From Chara braunii (lineage: Eukaryota > Streptophyta > Charophyceae > Charales > Characeae): a DNA stretch of 42,322 nucleotides. Under the pieces are notes generated by a model. That model had not been told where the DNA came from and did no database searches. It saw only the letters and a program-made list of their open reading frames with translations. Position 1 is the first letter of the stretch; each line of letters starts with the position of its first letter. The stretch covers positions 1,042,076 to 1,084,397 of the forward strand of contig BFEA01000277.1 in NCBI GenBank assembly GCA_003427395.1. The letters are read 5' to 3'. Shown here in pieces: positions 39,488 to 42,322 of the stretch. Both the position numbers and the translations under genes were made by a program.

Positions 39488-40657
39488 TGACAGACTGTTT
39501 TGTTGGAGTTTCACTGACTCACCAGACGGCTGAACCCCGTATGGCTAAAAGTCTAAAACCAAACGAACAAAAAATCCGACTTCCAATTTCGGACCTAAAA
39601 GTGTGTCCCCTTTGTATATGGCCTAAAGTTTCAGTGAGGACGGGCTCGTAACTGGTGGTTTAAACTTTAAACGTTCATACCCTTGCAATCATGCTTGCCT
39701 CCATTTCAATCGCAAGATACATACATGTGACTGCCGATGGCAACACAACTTCGTTGACGAAGAATCAGCAGCAAACCTGCGATGGCGCATTGCACCCACA
39801 CAGAAAACTCAGGAATATGGCCGAAGGCCAAGAACTCAGCTTAAGTCAACTCATCACATCTAGCGGCTATGGCAGCTGCACACTGGTCTGAATTCCCACC
39901 GAACACTATCCACCAACAGAGGCACTCTCACTTGCACACGCACACACTAGGATCTACCCTGAATGTCCACGCACACACACACACCCACACACACTATTGT
40001 TGTCGTCAACAAGCTGGCGGGTATGGCCGCTGTCATCTTCCTCCTCTCTCGCGCGGCTACGGCCGCTGTCTTCTTCCACTCGCCCACTTCGTCCTCGGGC
40101 TCCTGCAGACCTCCGATGCACAAGTCGCATAAGCAGCACTTCCGCATGGCTCACAGGCGAATGAATGAATGGCTTGGTGCTGCCTCTTTATTTATACCGT
40201 TTCATCGGTGGTCTGGCCTGCCTCCGGTCCCAGGCCCAAGGAATGTGCAGCCCCACCTGGTACTTGCTGACTAGACAAGGTGGACTGGGACTGCTGACAA
40301 AGTTAGGACTAGACTCTTCCTTGCTGACTCATCTACGGAGGACTGACCTCTGCTGCTCCGAAGAGCCAAGGAGCGGTTCCCAGAACTTCCTACGCTACGT
40401 TTGACTGCCCTTTCGCTACGCTGAGGGCTAACCTACAGCCCTCAAAGGACTGACCCTCAACTACTAATCCTAAGGTCTACCGGTCAAGTCCATGTGACCA
40501 CGCATATACGCATGAAACCTAACTTACATTTTAGGAAACAGGTCACGGGTTCAAGGCACACAGGGTCCATGGGTAGTTGTACAGGGGTTCAGGGATAGGT
40601 CCAGGGATCGAGCCCTCGGAACTGCAATCGTCGCGCGAACTGAGTGAAACCGTTTCA
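39488..40657 (-). mobile_element. LTR of family X (target of G1)
   Basis: It begins at or within two bases of tgacagactgttttg and ends aaccgtttca. It is homologous to the G2 3' LTR (27870-28965). With G1 removed, the leader motif at 19654-19711 joins its left end, which suggests a 5' LTR plus leader of a minus-strand element. A minus-strand TATA-like tataaataaag lies near 40187-40196. It includes an (AC)-rich tract at 39968-39994. Open frames inside are not supported. Confidence 0.75.
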
Positions 40658-40671
40658 CCCTGAAAGCATGG

Positions 40672-40789
40672 TAACCGACCGGACGTCCGGACCGGGTTCC
40701 ACACAGTCGAGAACAACACTTCCGGGTCCGGTGTCCGGTCCGTGATGACCGGATGAAGGGACCCAGGGCCAAAAAAAAAAAAAAAAAAA
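40672..40789 (+). repeat. Palindromic-word module ending in poly(A), type CCGGAC
   Basis: The stretch is dense in ccggac/gtccgg words, including the 12-bp palindrome ccggacgtccgg (40679-40690), and stops in a run of 19 A (40771-40789). No coding capacity. See the matching modules at 41936 and 42190. Confidence 0.65.
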
Positions 40790-40989
40790 GGATGGCGGCT
40801 CAGGGCGTTTTTCGGATCCTGACTGAAAAATAACTTGGTGATTTTTCAGTGTCGTTTCTACCCACCGGACAGGGCCTAGAGGCCCGGACACAAGACACTG
40901 CAGGTTTTTTGGGTGGCGGGTTTCACACAGGCCCGCGCAAATTAAAAGCGGCCGTTTCGAAATGCCGCCTGCCGCTGCTGCCCGTTGGG

Positions 40990-41044
<55 letters not shown>

Positions 41045-41219
41045 TATCTGCGGTCATATCTTTGAGTCTTCCTTTGCACTGCATCGTGATAATTTTCATA
41101 TGTATCTAGACGTACATTGCTTGTTGATGTTTTGCTGACACTGCATTGCCCATTTGAGTCCTCTTCATCACTCTGCGGATCCTTGGCTTCCCATACATCG
41201 CTCGACTGAGAATGTATCA
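40790..41219 (+). mobile_element. End of a plus-strand 5' LTR (start undetermined)
   Basis: gtatca at 41219 is followed, two bases later, by a plus-strand primer-binding site, so this is the right end of a 5' LTR. Its start cannot be placed without a second copy. A (GA)n run of about 55 bp lies at 40983-41040. Confidence 0.6.
40983..41040. repeat. (GA)n microsatellite
   Basis: Nearly pure ga repeat. Confidence 0.97.
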
Positions 41220-41221
41220 GT

Positions 41222-41233
41222 TGGTATCCGAGC
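41222..41233 (+). other. Primer-binding site of a plus-strand element
   Basis: TGGTATCCGAGC, one base different from the initiator-tRNA type consensus TGGTATCAGAGC, directly after an LTR-like end. Confidence 0.75.
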
Positions 41234-41288
41234 CGCGTGCTACTGAATCAGGACGTGCCTGACCTGCCGCGCGATTAAGGGAATCAAT

Positions 41289-41401
41289 CGATCGGATCGA
41301 CCGATCGATCGATTGATTGATCGATTGATTGACACATTGATTGATCGATTGATTGATTGATTGATTGACACATTGATTGATCGACTGATTGATTGATCGA
41401 C

Positions 41402-41436
<35 letters not shown>

Positions 41437-41466
41437 CCGATTGATTGATTGACTGATTGATGGATG

Positions 41467-41506
<40 letters not shown>

Positions 41507-41512
41507 AAGTAA
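41289..41512. repeat. (GATT)n-rich tract
   Basis: gattgattg units with atcg and acac interruptions, including the near-palindromic gatcgaccgatcgatcgat part at the left. It lies 55 bp after the primer-binding site, like the (AATC)n run of G1 on the other strand. Confidence 0.95.
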
Positions 41513-41935
41513 GATTGCCTAATTAATTCCCATTCGCAAGTTTCTGCCTAAATTCAAAAAAAAAAATCGTTTCTTTTTAGTTTCGAAAATTCTTATTTTC
41601 GGGCAAATTTGTTTCTTTTTGTGGTGGAAATTCGTTTGGTCGGAAATTTCGAATCGAGCATTAAGAAGTAGCTGAAATTTTTTATTTTCGATTTCATTGA
41701 ATTTCGAATTCTCCGTTGCTTTAATACTTTGCACAAATTCGTTTTTCTTTCGAAAATTCCGAATCACACATTAATAACTTAGTATAAAGCCGAAAATTTC
41801 GATTTTCCGAACTTCTATTTCTTCTTCGGTAAATCTCTCTTCATAGTAGTAATTCTCGGATTATACTTCACAAATTCGGAAATTGTTGCGTTTACTCACC
41901 CGGAATATTTCAAATTCTTATATTTTTTTTCTGGG
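41513..41935 (+). other. A/T-rich leader without a gene
   Basis: Words such as tttcgaaaattc and aaattcg repeat through the segment. It resembles 4200-4370 and the A/T-rich part of the G1 leader in composition. The minus-strand open frame here is Asn/Lys/Phe-rich and unsupported. Confidence 0.55.
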
Positions 41936-42042
41936 TAGCACGCCGTACGCGTGCGCAGTGCGTACGCGTACGTATTTCAGCGTATGCATACGAACCCAAA
42001 ATCACGTGTACACATACGTAAAAAAAAAAAAAAAAAAAAAAA
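41936..42042 (+). repeat. Palindromic-word module ending in poly(A), type TACGCGTA
   Basis: Built of gtacgcgt, cgtacgcgtacg and cgtatgcatacg (12-bp palindrome at 41981-41992), ending in 23 A (42020-42042). Alternating purine-pyrimidine words of this kind are prone to Z-DNA in vitro. Confidence 0.7.
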
Positions 42043-42189
42043 TCCAAAAAATCTGAAAAAAAAAATTGTTACAGAATAATCATACAAACAACTTTTGTCT
42101 GGGAGTCATACCCGAATTCCCAACCCATCTTGATTCAAAAATAATAATAAAAAAAACTATTTCAAAATAGTTTTAAAATTATTATGATA

Positions 42190-42322
42190 GTCAGGGTTGC
42201 CGGCGTTCGGGACGGGCCGAACACCCGAACCCGAACGCCCGAACGCCCGAACGTTTGGGACCCCTCTCGACGCGTTCGGACGTTCGGCCGAACACGGAAC
42301 CAAAAAAAAAAAAAAAAAAAAA
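42190..42322 (+). repeat. Palindromic-word module ending in poly(A), type GTTCGG
   Basis: Dense in gttcgg/ccgaac words: cgaacgcccgaacgcccgaac, then gttcggccgaac (a 12-bp palindrome at 42282-42293), then at least 21 A to the window's end. No coding capacity is seen. Confidence 0.7.

Noticed and set aside
41519-41767. Asn/Lys/Phe-rich minus-strand frame
   Set aside because: It reflects A/T-rich leader sequence only.

Overview
The window is eukaryotic nuclear DNA dominated by repeats. I see no host gene that I can support. Every stretch with protein homology is a decayed retrotransposon: Ty3/gypsy elements with chromodomain-like integrase tails, plus one LINE. Primer-binding sites matching the plant-type initiator-tRNA site (consensus TGGTATCAGAGC), TIR and TSD signatures, high satellite content, long homopolymers and an N gap all suggest a large plant or streptophyte-alga genome. 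The gag and pol wording resembles what I recall of the charophyte Chara braunii; that assignment is from memory and unconfirmed.

Layout. 1-2.4 kb is a tandem satellite with a 91-92 bp unit. 2.4-4.6 kb has no gene but holds a dispersed repeat that recurs near 36.5 kb. 4.6-6.8 kb is the 3' end (LTR, polypurine tract, integrase tail) of a truncated minus-strand gypsy element. 7.0-9.2 kb is an 81-bp minisatellite that switches orientation four times. 9.4-11.6 kb is a 5'-truncated LINE with a perfect 16-bp target duplication, itself split by a nested solo-LTR-like insertion. 12.1-13.1 kb is a solo LTR. 13-19.6 kb is non-coding, with several minisatellites, hairpins and a tRNA-Thr-like sequence.

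19.7-39.5 kb is the centrepiece. A minus-strand gypsy element (G1) runs from 19712 to 39482 and is flanked by ggctg duplications. Its 5' LTR is split by a 10.8-kb insertion (27672-38464) bounded by an 8-bp duplication and inverted termini. That insertion carries a second gypsy element (G2: gag near 35 kb, pol 29.0-32.3 kb, 3' LTR 27.9-29.0 kb), a different LTR with its own primer-binding site (37 kb), and an array of tRNA-like units (33.7-34.0 kb). G1 itself inserted at the edge of an LTR of the same family as G2's LTR, which gives an order of events: LTR family X, then G1, then the 8-bp-duplication insertion, with family-X sequence inside it.

The right edge (40.7-42.3 kb) shows the end of a plus-strand 5' LTR, its primer-binding site and a (GATT)n leader built like G1's leader. 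It also has three CpG-rich modules made of short palindromic words, each ending in poly(A). All gag and pol reading frames carry stops or frameshifts, so no element here looks autonomous. The structures I find least explained are the palindromic-word/poly(A) modules, the orientation-switching minisatellite, the tRNA-like tandem array and the inverted-terminus 10.8-kb insertion.
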